In this document: positions 1 through 8,990 of the stretch, in pieces
Layout: each line of letters starts with the position of its first letter
How positions within the stretch are numbered: the stretch's first letter is position 1
Assembly (NCBI GenBank): GCA_002167215.1
Contig: NHDS01000027.1
Coordinates: 3,331-36,204 of the forward strand
Reading direction: 5' to 3'
Origin: Pelagibacteraceae bacterium TMED65
GTDB taxonomy: Bacteria; Pseudomonadota; Alphaproteobacteria; TMED127
DNA length: 32,874 nucleotides
Notes under the pieces: generated by a model
Databases searched by the model: none
What the model saw: only the letters and a program-made list of their open reading frames with translations
Told to the model about the DNA's origin: nothing
Made by a program: the position numbers and the translations under genes

Positions 1-995
1 CCATTAAGAATTTGTTCTAATTTATACAACGTCATTGAAATTCTATGGTCTGTTACCCTTCCTTGAGGAAAATTATAAGTTCTGATTCTTTCAGATCGAT
101 CCCCAGAACCAACCTGATTTTTTCTTTCAAGTGCTCTTTCATCCTCTTTTTTTTGAGTCTCAATTTCAAAAATTCTCGACCTTAAAACTTTTAACGCTTT
201 AGCTTTATTTTTATGTTGTGATTTCTCGTCTTGACACTGAGCCACAACACCTGTTGGCATGTGTGTAACCCGGACAGCACTGTCGGTGGTATTTACAGAT
301 TGGCCACCTGGACCACTTGCCCTAAATATATCAACGCGAAGATCTTTTTCTAGAATTTCAACATCAATATCGTTTGCTTCCGGAAGAACCGCTACGGTTG
401 CAGCCGAAGTATGGACTCTTCCTCCGGATTCAGTTTGAGGAACTCTTTGAACTCTATGTGTTCCTGATTCAAATTTTAAATTACCAAAAACATCTTTACC
501 AGATATATTTAGAACAACTTCCTTAACTCCATTGTGATCTGTTTGACTTATATCCATTATTTCGGTTTTCCATTTTTTTAATTCTGAAAATTTAGAATAC
601 ATTCTTAATAAATCTGAAGCAAATAAAGCTGCTTCTTCTCCACCAGTTCCTGCCCTAATTTCTATAATTGCGTTCCTTTCATCAGCTTCATCTTTAGGAA
701 TTAGCATTAATTTTAGTTCCTCCTCGATCAACAACAATTTCTTTTTCAACCTAACTCTTTCTTCTTCAGCTTCTTTTCTCATTTCTAAATCATCACCTAG
801 CATTAGTTCTTCTGTATCTTGAAATTCGTTTCTAAGCTTTAGAAATTCTCTTGATTTTTCAACTAATGGTTTTAAGTCTGAATATTCTTTGGAAAGTTTT
901 GCGTATTCTTCATAATTTTCACTTCCCAGACTACTAAGTTTTATTTCAATTTTTGAGAAATTCTCTAATATATTTTTGACTTTTTTTTCTTCCAT
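1..995 (-). CDS. prfA: Peptide chain release factor 1 (RF1), 3' end cut by window edge
   Basis: Class I release factor that reads UAA/UAG and triggers peptidyl-tRNA hydrolysis on the ribosome. Translating the minus strand from the ATG at 995-993 gives about 331 residues, open to the window edge, so roughly the last 25-30 residues of the usual ~355 are missing. Domain order is normal: a charged coiled N-terminal part, the codon-recognition domain with the RF1-type P-x-T tripeptide (PQT in [18 protein letters not shown], near residue 185), then the catalytic GGQ in GPGGQSVNT near residue 228. The P-x-T form separates it from RF2 (SPF). The start lies 4 bases after the stop of the glutamyl-tRNA-reductase-like gene, so the two are very likely cotranscribed. 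Confidence 0.97.
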   Translation of the reverse strand, partial: MEEKKVKNILENFSKIEIKLSSLGSENYEEYAKLSKEYSDLKPLVEKSREFLKLRNEFQDTEELMLGDDLEMRKEAEEERVRLKKKLLLIEEELKLMLIPKDEADERNAIIEIRAGTGGEEAALFASDLLRMYSKFSELKKWKTEIMDISQTDHNGVKEVVLNISGKDVFGNLKFESGTHRVQRVPQTESGGRVHTSAATVAVLPEANDIDVEILEKDLRVDIFRASGPGGQSVNTTDSAVRVTHMPTGVVAQCQDEKSQHKNKAKALKVLRSRIFEIETQKKEDERALERKNQVGSGDRSERIRTYNFPQGRVTDHRISMTLYKLEQILN

Positions 996-999
996 ATAA

Positions 1000-1671
1000 T
1001 TAGAATTTTTTTAAAAAGTTTTTTAAATTTAATTTTATTTCGCTTTGATTTAATTTAAGTAGTACTAACAATCTTTTTTCAAAGTTCATTTTTTGTTCAA
1101 GAGTAAAATTTAATTTATTAAAAAAAGAATCTAGCATTCCTTTAAGTTCTATGTCATAAAGATCATCGTTAATATTATTTTGAATTGTCACATTTTGTAT
1201 CCATGAAGTGTAAAGTTGTTCCAGATCATTCAAATCAAATAAAAAACAATTGCTTATTTTCCCTATATCTATCTCAATATTTCCGGGTACTCCACAATCA
1301 ATGAAAAAAATAGTTTTTTGTTTTCTTTTTTTGAGTATTTTTTTTACAAAATCTTTATTTATAAATTTGGACTGACTTTTGTATCCAATCATTACCATGT
1401 CATAATCCTTTAATAATTCCAAAAGTCTGTCAGATTCATAAATATCATTCTGACTTTTAATTATAAATTTATCTAAAGGTTCTGCTAAAACATTATAATC
1501 TTGTATTCCAAAGTTTTTAAAATTATCTGCTATGTTGATTGGCAATTTCATATCACTAATAACAATTAATTTTATTTCATTTATATTTCCAAAAACTTTT
1601 ATTAAAACTTGACTTGCAGCGTGAGCGATCTGTTTAGGTTTTGATGAAAAAATATTATTGTTTTTTAGCAC
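1000..1671 (-). CDS. Truncated glutamyl-tRNA reductase-like protein (NADP-domain relic)
   Basis: A 223-residue protein with a GTG start, 1 base after the hisS stop. Residues ~15-160 follow the order of the NAD(P)-binding domain of glutamyl-tRNA reductase (HemA). The clearest match is [18 protein letters not shown]...[10 protein letters not shown], which corresponds to the family's LLLIDIAVPRDIDPAVG...LYDIDDLQ; ahead of it is the AAS..L...FG linker helix. The N-terminal catalytic domain with the nucleophilic cysteine is absent (full enzymes are ~415-440 residues), and the Rossmann glycine-rich GAGE motif reads SDMKLP. A helical C-terminus resembles a shortened dimerisation domain. It is therefore unlikely to reduce glutamyl-tRNA. 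Its position immediately before prfA matches the hemA-prfA order of E. coli, which supports the homology. Present function unknown; assignment rests on motif matching by eye. Confidence 0.72.
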   Translation of the reverse strand: MLKNNNIFSSKPKQIAHAASQVLIKVFGNINEIKLIVISDMKLPINIADNFKNFGIQDYNVLAEPLDKFIIKSQNDIYESDRLLELLKDYDMVMIGYKSQSKFINKDFVKKILKKRKQKTIFFIDCGVPGNIEIDIGKISNCFLFDLNDLEQLYTSWIQNVTIQNNINDDLYDIELKGMLDSFFNKLNFTLEQKMNFEKRLLVLLKLNQSEIKLNLKNFLKKF

Positions 1672-1672
1672 T

Positions 1673-2941
1673 TTAAATATCTTGGTTTAAAAAATCTTCA
1701 ATACTACTTAAATCAATCAACTTTTGCTTTCCTGTCAATAAATTCTTCCATATAACTTTTTTATTTTTCCATTCCTCTTCTCCAAAAATAATACAACCAT
1801 AAGCCCCGATTTTGTTTGCTTTGGAAATTTTTTTTTTAAAATTTCCAGAATTTATAAAATTAATTTGCAATGATTCGCTTGTTTGAATTTTATTTTTCAA
1901 TCTAAGTATTTCTAAATTTAAATCATCATTTGTAGAAAATAAACATATTTTCTTCTCATTAGGACTTTTGTTTGAGGATAATTTCAAAATTATCCTCTCA
2001 ACGCCAGCAGCCCAACCAACTCCACTTAAATCATCACCTCCAAAACTTTTTACAAGCCCGTCATACCTTCCACCTGCTAAAACAGCATTTTGACTTTTAT
2101 TTTCAGTCATTTTATATTCGAATGCAGTATGATTGTAGTAATCCAATCCTCTGACCAAAAATCTGTTCAATTTGTATTTAATTTTTAGTTTATCAAGTCC
2201 TGTAAGTAAAAATTTAAAGAACTGCTTTGATTCAGAATCCAGATAATCATTGATATTTGGAGATTTCATTATAACTTGCTGATCCTGAGGTTCTTTTGAA
2301 TCTAAAATTCTTAATGGATTTGTTTCTAATCTATTTTTACTCTTATCAGAAAGTTGAGTGATATTTTTTTTTAGAAAAGCACCTAATGCTTTATTATAAT
2401 CTATCCTACTTTGTTTGTTGCCTAGAGTATTTATTTCAAGTACTAGTTCATCTCTAATGCCAATTTCACTTAAAAATTTTTCAGCTAAAATTAAAACTTC
2501 TAAATCATTCAAATAATTTGTTTTTCCAATATATTCTATTCCTAGTTGATGAAACTGTCTTAATCTTCCAGATTGTGGCCTTTCTCTCCTAAACATTGGC
2601 CCATAATAAAAAAATTTACTTTTTTTATGTTCGAGTGAGTTAGTTACAAGTGCTCTCGCAATAGCAGCTGTTCCCTCAGGTCTTAGCACAAGACTTTCAT
2701 TTCCTTGGTCAATAAAATTATACATCTCCTTGGAAACAATGTCGGAACTTAAACCAAGTGATTTAGTGAAAACTTCGGAGTACTCTAGAATTGGTGTAGA
2801 AATTTCACTGTAATTGAAGAAATTACATATTTTGCAAAATTTATTTTGGATCGAGTTGTGATTTCGTATATTACTACCAAAAAGATCTTTTGTTCCCTTA
2901 ACTGTTCTTATCTTTTGCAAGGTTTTATACTTTTTTGTCAA
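1673..2941 (-). CDS. hisS: Histidyl-tRNA synthetase
   Basis: Class II aminoacyl-tRNA synthetase charging tRNA-His; 422 residues, normal length. The motif 2 region reads [20 protein letters not shown], preceded by [15 protein letters not shown]. The histidine-specific signatures [15 protein letters not shown] and AGGRYDGLV follow, then motif 3 ([13 protein letters not shown]) and an anticodon-binding domain over the last ~90 residues. The start is TTG (minus strand of 2939-2941) and lies inside the last codons of ispG (17-base overlap), implying translational coupling. No closer start keeps the conserved TVKGTKD N-terminus. Motif 2 is of the canonical bacterial type, not the divergent form seen in some alphaproteobacteria. 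Confidence 0.97.
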   Translation of the reverse strand: MTKKYKTLQKIRTVKGTKDLFGSNIRNHNSIQNKFCKICNFFNYSEISTPILEYSEVFTKSLGLSSDIVSKEMYNFIDQGNESLVLRPEGTAAIARALVTNSLEHKKSKFFYYGPMFRRERPQSGRLRQFHQLGIEYIGKTNYLNDLEVLILAEKFLSEIGIRDELVLEINTLGNKQSRIDYNKALGAFLKKNITQLSDKSKNRLETNPLRILDSKEPQDQQVIMKSPNINDYLDSESKQFFKFLLTGLDKLKIKYKLNRFLVRGLDYYNHTAFEYKMTENKSQNAVLAGGRYDGLVKSFGGDDLSGVGWAAGVERIILKLSSNKSPNEKKICLFSTNDDLNLEILRLKNKIQTSESLQINFINSGNFKKKISKANKIGAYGCIIFGEEEWKNKKVIWKNLLTGKQKLIDLSSIEDFLNQDI

Positions 2942-4025
2942 GCAATTCTTTTTGCTTTTGTTCGCATAAATCTACTAAATGTTCAATCATGTCCCCATCT
3001 CTCAAAACGTGATGTTTTTCACCATTTAAATAAATCTGGTGTCCACTTTTACCGCCGGTAAGTCCAATATTTGTCTCCCTTGCTTCGCCTGGTCCATTAA
3101 CAACACACCCAATAACTGATAATGTCATGGGTGTTGTAATGTGCTCCAACCTTTTTTCTAGCTCTTCAACATTTTTTATTACATCAAAATTTTGTCTTGC
3201 ACATGATGGACATGAGATAACATTAACACCTCTGTGTCTTAAGTTCAGAGATTTAAGAATATTAAACCCTACTTTTATTTCCTCAACTGGGTCAGCCGAT
3301 AAAGAAACCCTAATTGTATCGCCAATACCGGCCCATAGTAAAGAACCTAAACCAATAGATGATTTAATTGTTCCAGGCATCAAACCACCAGCCTCAGTGA
3401 TACCAAGATGCAAAGGATAATCGCATGTATCAGATATTCCATAATAAGCTGAAACAGCTAAAAAGACGTCGGAGGCCTTACAACTAATTTTAAAGTTGAA
3501 AAAGTCGTTATCCTCGAGTATTTGAATATGTTTCATTGCAGATTCTACCATTGCTTCTGGACAAGGCTCTCCATATTTTTCCAACAAATCTCTTTCTAAG
3601 CTTCCAGCGTTTACCCCAATTCTCATAGAGCAAGAATTATCTTTTGCAGCCTTGATGACTTCTTTTACCTTTTCCTCACTCCCGATATTTCCTGGGTTTA
3701 TTCGCAAACAAGCTGCACCGGATTCTGCCGCTTCTATGGCTCGTTTGTAATGAAAATGTATATCAGCAATAATTGGAGTGTTAACTTCTTTAACGATTTG
3801 TTTTAGCGAATGGGTTGATTCTTCATCAGGACATGAAACTCTGATCAAATCAGCACCTACATTTTCAAGATCTTTAATTTGTTTAACTGTTGCCCTAACA
3901 TCTGTAGTTAGAGTGTTTGTCATTGATTGAACCGAGATAGGAGAGTCCCCTCCTACTTCAACCGACCCAACTTTAATAGTTTTTGTTTTTTTTCTTTGGA
4001 TATCTCTCCAAGGTCTCACACTCAT
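2925..4025 (-). CDS. ispG: 4-hydroxy-3-methylbut-2-en-1-yl diphosphate synthase (flavodoxin)
   Basis: [4Fe-4S] enzyme of the non-mevalonate isoprenoid pathway, reducing ME-cPP to HMBPP. At 366 residues it is the short bacterial form: an N-terminal TIM barrel ([49 protein letters not shown]) followed by the cluster domain. The cluster cysteines are visible as CPSC and in the [10 protein letters not shown] motif, with LTGGKSG near the end. The ATG directly abuts the rodZ stop (TAAATG) and the 3' end overlaps hisS by 17 bases, so it sits inside a tight operon. The rodZ-ispG-hisS order is common in proteobacteria. Confidence 0.97.
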   Translation of the reverse strand: MSVRPWRDIQRKKTKTIKVGSVEVGGDSPISVQSMTNTLTTDVRATVKQIKDLENVGADLIRVSCPDEESTHSLKQIVKEVNTPIIADIHFHYKRAIEAAESGAACLRINPGNIGSEEKVKEVIKAAKDNSCSMRIGVNAGSLERDLLEKYGEPCPEAMVESAMKHIQILEDNDFFNFKISCKASDVFLAVSAYYGISDTCDYPLHLGITEAGGLMPGTIKSSIGLGSLLWAGIGDTIRVSLSADPVEEIKVGFNILKSLNLRHRGVNVISCPSCARQNFDVIKNVEELEKRLEHITTPMTLSVIGCVVNGPGEARETNIGLTGGKSGHQIYLNGEKHHVLRDGDMIEHLVDLCEQKQKELLDKKV

Positions 4026-4859
4026 TTAAAGCCTCATTCTTTTTATCTTTTCAATCTTTTCTTTTAGGTAAAATCCCTTATTTACTTCTCCAGAATAACC
4101 GAAAGGAGCAAAAAATTCATCCTTAAAAAAAATTTGAAATCCTCCTAAATTTCCTGACTTTATAAAAAAGTCGCTATCTAGTGAATCAAAGGTAAAATCA
4201 ATAGATTGCCCGACTTTGTATAATCCAGAGTTCAATAGGTCTTTATCCTTATTATAAATCTCAATCCATGTTTCTTCCAAAAAGATTATTTCAAAAAATG
4301 AATCATCAACTTTTACTTCTTTATTTCCAATACTCTTATTAATAAAAAACTCATTTCGTCCGTCAACAGATTGAACTGTATCATTTTCCAAAAAATATTC
4401 TTTTGTAGTTAAATCATTTGTTTCATTAATTGTTAGTTTTTTTTTATCTTGATTAGCGTTAAAAAAATAAAGAATAAGAAGTAAAAAACTGAATGAAGCA
4501 ATAAAAACAACAAAAATTTTGCTAGCCTTTATGTTCGAACCTGTCTTATATAGATTTTTTACTTTTCCATCAACGAAATAATTTGATTGTAACTTTTCCA
4601 GTTCTTCAGAAATTTCTGCATTTGTCAACTTAGCATAGGCTCTTATAAAACCTGTTATTGGAATTTCTGTATCAATATTAGCAATTTCACCTGATTCTAT
4701 TTTCTTCAAAATATCTGTATTTATATTTAATTTTTTTGAGATCCCTTCTAATTTTCTTCTTGAACTTTTTCTTGCCTCAGCTATTTTTCTACCAACAACT
4801 GTATATAGAATTTTTCTTGTTTTGTTTTCACTCTCTGTGAGGTTTTCATTTTCAGTCAT
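4026..4859 (-). CDS. rodZ: RodZ-like cytoskeletal protein (HTH, one membrane segment)
   Basis: A 277-residue bitopic protein. Residues ~20-90 form the RodZ-type helix-turn-helix (GRKIAEARKSSRRKLEGISK ... ITGFIRAYAKL). Residues ~115-134 are a single hydrophobic segment (IFVVFIASFSFLLLILYFF). The rest is a periplasmic domain resembling the C-terminal DUF4115 beta domain (LEETWIEIYNKD, GQSIDFTF, FAPFGYSGEVNKGF). In rod-shaped bacteria RodZ links MreB filaments to the wall-synthesis machinery. Its ATG overlaps the stop of the upstream oxidoreductase by one base (TAATG) and ispG follows with no gap, the usual neighbour. The C-terminal half is poorly conserved, so the call rests on the HTH, topology and position. 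Confidence 0.85.
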   Translation of the reverse strand: MTENENLTESENKTRKILYTVVGRKIAEARKSSRRKLEGISKKLNINTDILKKIESGEIANIDTEIPITGFIRAYAKLTNAEISEELEKLQSNYFVDGKVKNLYKTGSNIKASKIFVVFIASFSFLLLILYFFNANQDKKKLTINETNDLTTKEYFLENDTVQSVDGRNEFFINKSIGNKEVKVDDSFFEIIFLEETWIEIYNKDKDLLNSGLYKVGQSIDFTFDSLDSDFFIKSGNLGGFQIFFKDEFFAPFGYSGEVNKGFYLKEKIEKIKRMRL

Positions 4860-5872
4860 TAAATATTTTTTCCTTCAGTTGCAAGTTGGTCGGATGCTTG
4901 CATTATTAATTCATTAAAAATTTCTTTGACAGGTTGAACCTTTTTTACCAAGCTTACACTTTGCCCAGCCATCAGCGATCCATTATCGATGTCTCCATCA
5001 ATAACGGCTTTTTTTAAAGATCCTGCCCAAAAATGCTCGATCTTAAGTTGTGCATCTTTTAAAGATATTTTTTTTTCATCTAGAAGCTTTATAACTTTCT
5101 TTTGCTCCTCTACAAATTTTACTGAGGCATTGTTATGTATGGCTCTTACAGGAATAACAGGAAACCTATTGTCTAGCTTTACAGAAATTTGGCAATTCCT
5201 TGCTTCAGATTTAATAAATATTTTTTTGAAATTTTCATGAGCCATGGATTCTTCACTACAAACGAATCTTGTACCTATTTGACATCCAGCCGCTCCCAAT
5301 TCTAAATATTTTAAAAAAATTTCACCTCTTCCGATTCCCCCAGCAACAAAAATTGGGATTTCAGAAAACTGCGGTAATATTTCTTGCACTAATACATTTA
5401 TTGAAACAGGACCAATATGCCCACCAGCCTCATTGCCCTCTAAAATCAAACCTTCAATACCGTTATCAATCATTTTTCTTGCAATTGAGAGTGTTGTAGC
5501 AAAACACATGCTTTTAATACCCTTTTCTCTTAACTTTTGAACTTGCCTTCTTTTTGGAAAACCTCCTGCAAAAACAACTAAATCAACTTTATTTTTAATA
5601 CATATATCAATTAATTCTTCAATTTGTGGGTGGAGTAGAATCAGATTCACACCAAAAGGTTGTTTAGTTTTTTTCCTTGTACTCAGTATCTCATTTTGAA
5701 GTTGATTATTATCCATCGAACCAGCTGCTATCACACCTAAACCACCTGCATTAGAAATAGCAGAAACAAGATTACTTTCTGATACCCAAGTCATTGCACC
5801 TCCCATAATGGGAAATTTTACACCCAAAAAGTTTGATCCTTTTTCAAATAGTTTTTTTAGTTTCTTATTCAT
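4859..5872 (-). CDS. Nitronate monooxygenase / FabK-like FMN oxidoreductase
   Basis: FMN-dependent TIM-barrel protein of the 2-nitropropane dioxygenase/nitronate monooxygenase family. Family features: the N-terminal FPIMGGAMTWVSESNLVSAI strand-loop, GGLGVIAAGS, the catalytic-histidine motif NEAGGHIGP, the phosphate-binding VAGGIGRGE, and AAGCQIGTRFVCSEES, ending in a Gly-Gln-Ser region (LMAGQSVSLV). Members oxidise alkyl nitronates such as propionate 3-nitronate, or act as enoyl-ACP reductase (FabK); the sequence alone does not decide. The frame is open to an ATG at 5899, but that start overlaps lysC by 23 bases. I prefer the ATG at 5872, just past the lysC stop, because family members begin about ten residues before the first barrel strand. 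No good Shine-Dalgarno precedes either start. Confidence 0.88.
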   Translation of the reverse strand: MNKKLKKLFEKGSNFLGVKFPIMGGAMTWVSESNLVSAISNAGGLGVIAAGSMDNNQLQNEILSTRKKTKQPFGVNLILLHPQIEELIDICIKNKVDLVVFAGGFPKRRQVQKLREKGIKSMCFATTLSIARKMIDNGIEGLILEGNEAGGHIGPVSINVLVQEILPQFSEIPIFVAGGIGRGEIFLKYLELGAAGCQIGTRFVCSEESMAHENFKKIFIKSEARNCQISVKLDNRFPVIPVRAIHNNASVKFVEEQKKVIKLLDEKKISLKDAQLKIEHFWAGSLKKAVIDGDIDNGSLMAGQSVSLVKKVQPVKEIFNELIMQASDQLATEGKNI

Positions 5873-5876
5873 CAAT

Positions 5877-7091
5877 TTATTTTTTAAGACCGTAGGCATT
5901 ATGTAGTGATGTGATGGCTATTTTTTTCTTTGGCAAATCAATTAAAACACTTATCTTTATTTCCGAGGTAGAAATGACTTGTATATTAATATTCTTTTTT
6001 GCCAATGTTTCAAACATTTTTTGGGCTACACCAACATTACTTTTCATCCCAACACCAACTATAGAAACTTTACAAATGGATTTGTCAGAATGAATATTTT
6101 TAAATTTAATCTTTGATTTTTTTAATTCTTTCACAGCTTTACTTTGGTCTTCGATAGAAACTGTAAAAGTTAAACTAGCATATTTTCCATCGTCTGTAAT
6201 ATTCTGGACTATCATATCAACATTCACATTAATATTAGCTAGTATTCCAAATATTTTTGCAGCAATTCCTGGTTTATCTGGAATTCCCTTCAAAGTAATT
6301 TTGGCATCACTTTCTGATGATGTTATTCCAGTAACTACTTCTTTTTCGATTTTATTTTCTTCTTTTACCACCATTGTTCCAGTTTTATTTTTAAATGAAC
6401 TTCTGACATGAATTTTAATACCATATTTCATAGCTAATTCAACAGATCTTGGATGTAAAACCTTCGAACCAAGTGAGGCCAATTCTAAAATCTCTTCATA
6501 TGTAATTGAATTAATCTTTTTTGCATCTTTTACTACTCTTGGATCAGAGGTGAAAATACCTTCAACATCAGTAAAAATTTCACATTTTTTTAAACCCAAA
6601 GCATATGCAATAGCAACAGCGCTAGTGTCGGAGCCACCTCTTCCCAATGTAGTTATTCTGTTATCATTTGATAAACCCTGAAAACCTGCAACTACTATAA
6701 CATCAAATTCAGAAAACTGATTCTTAAAAAAACTTTGACTAATCTTAAAAATTCTTGCCTTGCTGTGCTCTCCATCAGTTATGACAGGGATTTGCCAACC
6801 TAAGACTGATCTAGAATTTATCTTTTTTTTTCCTAACATTGTACTTATTAAAGCAGAAGAATATTGTTCTCCAGTAGAAAGAATTACATCATATTCAGGG
6901 TCTGCAATATTTGAATTAATCTTTTTATAACTTTTGACTAACTGATTTGTAACTCCACTCATAGCTGAAACCACAACGACAATTTTATCATTAGTTAATT
7001 TGATTTTCTTTTCTACAATAGAAACAACATTTTTTATTCTTGACATGTTGGCAACTGAAGTACCTCCAAATTTAATAACTTGTATAGACAT
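5877..7091 (-). CDS. lysC: Aspartate kinase
   Basis: Phosphorylates aspartate in the first step of lysine, threonine and methionine synthesis. It is 404 residues, monofunctional. The kinase domain starts with VIKFGGTSVAN and contains VVVSAMSGVT, STGEQYSSAL, GFQG...TTLGRGGSDTSAVAIA and the EIFTDVEGIFTSDPR segment. Two ACT regulatory domains follow (around ITLKGIPDKPGIAAKIFGIL and CKVSIVGVGMKSNVGVAQKM), so feedback control by end products is expected from the family. It is the first gene of the minus-strand run down to prfA and is divergent from ubiG across 54 bases, a conserved alphaproteobacterial pairing. Confidence 0.97.
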   Translation of the reverse strand: MSIQVIKFGGTSVANMSRIKNVVSIVEKKIKLTNDKIVVVVSAMSGVTNQLVKSYKKINSNIADPEYDVILSTGEQYSSALISTMLGKKKINSRSVLGWQIPVITDGEHSKARIFKISQSFFKNQFSEFDVIVVAGFQGLSNDNRITTLGRGGSDTSAVAIAYALGLKKCEIFTDVEGIFTSDPRVVKDAKKINSITYEEILELASLGSKVLHPRSVELAMKYGIKIHVRSSFKNKTGTMVVKEENKIEKEVVTGITSSESDAKITLKGIPDKPGIAAKIFGILANINVNVDMIVQNITDDGKYASLTFTVSIEDQSKAVKELKKSKIKFKNIHSDKSICKVSIVGVGMKSNVGVAQKMFETLAKKNINIQVISTSEIKISVLIDLPKKKIAITSLHNAYGLKK

Positions 7092-7145
7092 AAAGAATTA
7101 ATTGTATAAAAGAATTTAAATACTACCATATGTAAATAATTAAAA
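7092..7145. promoter_or_regulatory. Divergent lysC/ubiG intergenic region
   Basis: A 54-base, very AT-rich gap between the divergent ATG codons of lysC and ubiG. It must contain or adjoin both promoters. TATA-like -10 candidates exist on both strands, but nothing resembles a strong -35, so I do not place individual elements. There is no clear Shine-Dalgarno in front of ubiG. Confidence 0.35.
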
Positions 7146-7856
7146 ATGAAAAGTAAAAACTTAAAAAAAAAGAACGATATTAATTATGATGTTTTTGACG
7201 AACTATCAGAAGAATGGTGGGACGAACATGGCTCATTTAAAGCTCTTCATTCATTTAATTTAATACGTTTGAACTTCATTCAAAATAAAATTAAAAAAAA
7301 CACTTTTAAAAATTTTAAAGTTTTAGATATTGGTTGTGGCGGTGGCATACTATGTGAACCATTAGCAAGGCTTGGTGCTAATGTCACAGGAATTGATACA
7401 AATAAAAAAGCAATTCAAATAGCAAAAGATCACGCTCTTAAATCAAAACTAAAAATAAATTACCTAAATACAGATATTATGAAAGTTAATGAAAGAGATT
7501 TTGACTTTATTACTTGCATGGAAGTTTTGGAGCATGTTGAAGAACCAGAGTCGATAATCTTACAATCAAAAAAGTTACTTAAAAGAAATGGCTTATTTTT
7601 GGGTTCAACAATTAATAGAACAATAAGTTCTATGATATTTGCTGTCTTTGCTGCTGAAAAAATTTTTAGGTTGGTTCCAGAAGGGACACATCAATGGAAG
7701 AGCCTCATTAAACCAAATTATTTAAAAAAGCTATTTTTGATAAATGATTTTCAGTACTTTGATAAAAAAGGAGTTTTATATAATCCTATAACAAATACAT
7801 GGAGTTATTCATATTTCTCCAAAATTAATTATTTATTCAGTGCAACTAGTCTTTAA
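7146..7856 (+). CDS. ubiG: Ubiquinone biosynthesis O-methyltransferase (3-demethylubiquinol methylase)
   Basis: SAM-dependent methyltransferase carrying out the two O-methylations of ubiquinone synthesis. It is 236 residues, about the usual length. The UbiG N-terminus (ELSEEWWDEHGSFKALHSFN) is followed by motif I LDIGCGGGILCEPLARLGA, then VTGIDTNKKAI, ITCMEVLEHVEEPE and the post-II region GLFLGSTINRT. GTHQWKSLIKP near residue 180 is the family's G-T-H-x-W/D-x-F-I-x-P stretch. It is a single plus-strand gene divergent from lysC. Its stop faces the stop of the nit gene across 59 bases. Confidence 0.96.
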   Translation: MKSKNLKKKNDINYDVFDELSEEWWDEHGSFKALHSFNLIRLNFIQNKIKKNTFKNFKVLDIGCGGGILCEPLARLGANVTGIDTNKKAIQIAKDHALKSKLKINYLNTDIMKVNERDFDFITCMEVLEHVEEPESIILQSKKLLKRNGLFLGSTINRTISSMIFAVFAAEKIFRLVPEGTHQWKSLIKPNYLKKLFLINDFQYFDKKGVLYNPITNTWSYSYFSKINYLFSATSL

Positions 7857-7915
7857 AACTCAAAATTAATAAACCACAAAATTTAAGTTTAAATCAAAGT
7901 ATAGAAAAATAAATT

Positions 7916-8725
7916 TTAAAATTTGTAATTAGTCATAGAAGGTATTTTCCTTCTGGCATCCTCAATGTCACGAATATTGATCAATGCATTAATACTTGAA
8001 ACTTTTTCACCTGCTTGTGCAATTATCTCTCCCCAAGGGTTAACTATAATTGAATGCCCATATGTCCTTCTTCCATTTTCGTGAGTACCACATTGTGCAG
8101 GAGCAAAAACGTAGCATCCATTCTCTATAGCCCTTGCTCTAATTAAAGCATGCCAATGTGATTTTCCAGTTGTAAATGTAAAAGCGGCAGGAATTGTGAG
8201 AAAAATTGCACCTTTTTTAGCTAATCTCTTATACAAACCTGGAAATCTTAAGTCATAACATATACTTAGACCAAGTTTTCCCCAGGGAAGATTTGCTAAA
8301 GCTAGATTTTTGCCGGCATCATAGTTCTTCGACTCTAAATACTTTTCATTTTTGTCCAAATAAACATCAAATAAATTTATTTTATCATAGTGACTAATAA
8401 CCTCCCCTAAGTTATTCACTAAAATAGATCTGTTTAAAAATTTATTATTTTTTTTTTTATGAGGTAAAGAACCTATTAACACAAAAGAATTCATTTTCTT
8501 TGCTTTTTTGGAGATGAAATTTAAGAAAACTTGATACCAATTATCATTAAAATCATTAATCTTCTTTTTTGAATCACTAAATATTGCAACACATTCAGGC
8601 AAACATATCAAATCACTATCTTGCATTTGAGGTCTAGAAAATGCTTGTTCTAACATTTTAATATTTTTCTCAGGTCTCTCGGAACTATTTGTTTGTAAAC
8701 AGGTGACTGTGAAATTAGTTTTCAT
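7916..8725 (-). CDS. Carbon-nitrogen hydrolase of the Nit1/Nit2 type (probable deaminated glutathione amidase)
   Basis: Nitrilase-superfamily amidase, 269 residues. The catalytic triad is visible as Glu44 (LICLPECVAIF), Lys115 (HYDKINLFD) and Cys156 (LGLSICYDLRFPGLY). PAAFTFTTGKSHWHALIRARA and the C-terminal NPWGEIIAQAG are typical of the Nit1/NitFhit branch, whose characterised members hydrolyse deaminated glutathione. Its ATG lies within the last codons of grxC (11-base overlap), giving a two-gene glutathione-linked operon that fits this role; substrate assignment remains inference. An 11-T run (8448-8458) lies in the gene, but the frame is intact on both sides. Confidence 0.9.
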   Translation of the reverse strand: MKTNFTVTCLQTNSSERPEKNIKMLEQAFSRPQMQDSDLICLPECVAIFSDSKKKINDFNDNWYQVFLNFISKKAKKMNSFVLIGSLPHKKKNNKFLNRSILVNNLGEVISHYDKINLFDVYLDKNEKYLESKNYDAGKNLALANLPWGKLGLSICYDLRFPGLYKRLAKKGAIFLTIPAAFTFTTGKSHWHALIRARAIENGCYVFAPAQCGTHENGRRTYGHSIIVNPWGEIIAQAGEKVSSINALINIRDIEDARRKIPSMTNYKF

Positions 8726-8975
8726 TTAGAAACTTCATTATTTCGTCTTTTTTGTACAAAACTTCAAGATCGTCATAGCCACCTACATGAAATTCTCCAA
8801 AAAAAATTTGAGGAACAGTTTTTTTTCCATTTGATTTTTTAAGCATTTCTTGTTTAATTTCATCAGAATTATCGATACATTTCTCTTGAAAACTTAAATC
8901 AAGGTTTTTTAGTAAATTCTTTGCTGATAAACAATAAGGGCAAATGTTTGAAGAATATATTAAAATTTTTTTCAT
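8715..8975 (-). CDS. grxC: Glutaredoxin 3
   Basis: An 86-residue dithiol glutaredoxin that reduces disulfides with glutathione. The active site Cys12-Pro-Tyr-Cys15 (SSNICPYCLSAK), the TVPQIF cis-proline loop and the GGYDDL glutathione-binding turn are all present. It is the first gene of the grxC-nit pair. The upstream gap to the divergent methyltransferase is only 15 bases, so its promoter must overlap the other gene's start. Confidence 0.96.
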   Translation of the reverse strand: MKKILIYSSNICPYCLSAKNLLKNLDLSFQEKCIDNSDEIKQEMLKKSNGKKTVPQIFFGEFHVGGYDDLEVLYKKDEIMKFLNEN

Positions 8976-8990
8976 GGAATACTTTAAAAT

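Noticed and set aside
3127..3420. 97-residue plus-strand frame inside ispG
   Set aside because: Antisense shadow of the conserved ispG reading frame, no domain and no ribosome site.
5873..5899. Upstream ATG (5899) for the nitronate monooxygenase-like gene
   Set aside because: It would overlap lysC by 23 bases and add nine residues not seen before the first barrel strand in the family; the ATG at 5872 is more likely, though not proven.
8448..8458. T11 run in the nit gene as a frame break
   Set aside because: FVLIGSLPH before and NRSILVNNLGEVI after are both conserved nitrilase segments in one frame.
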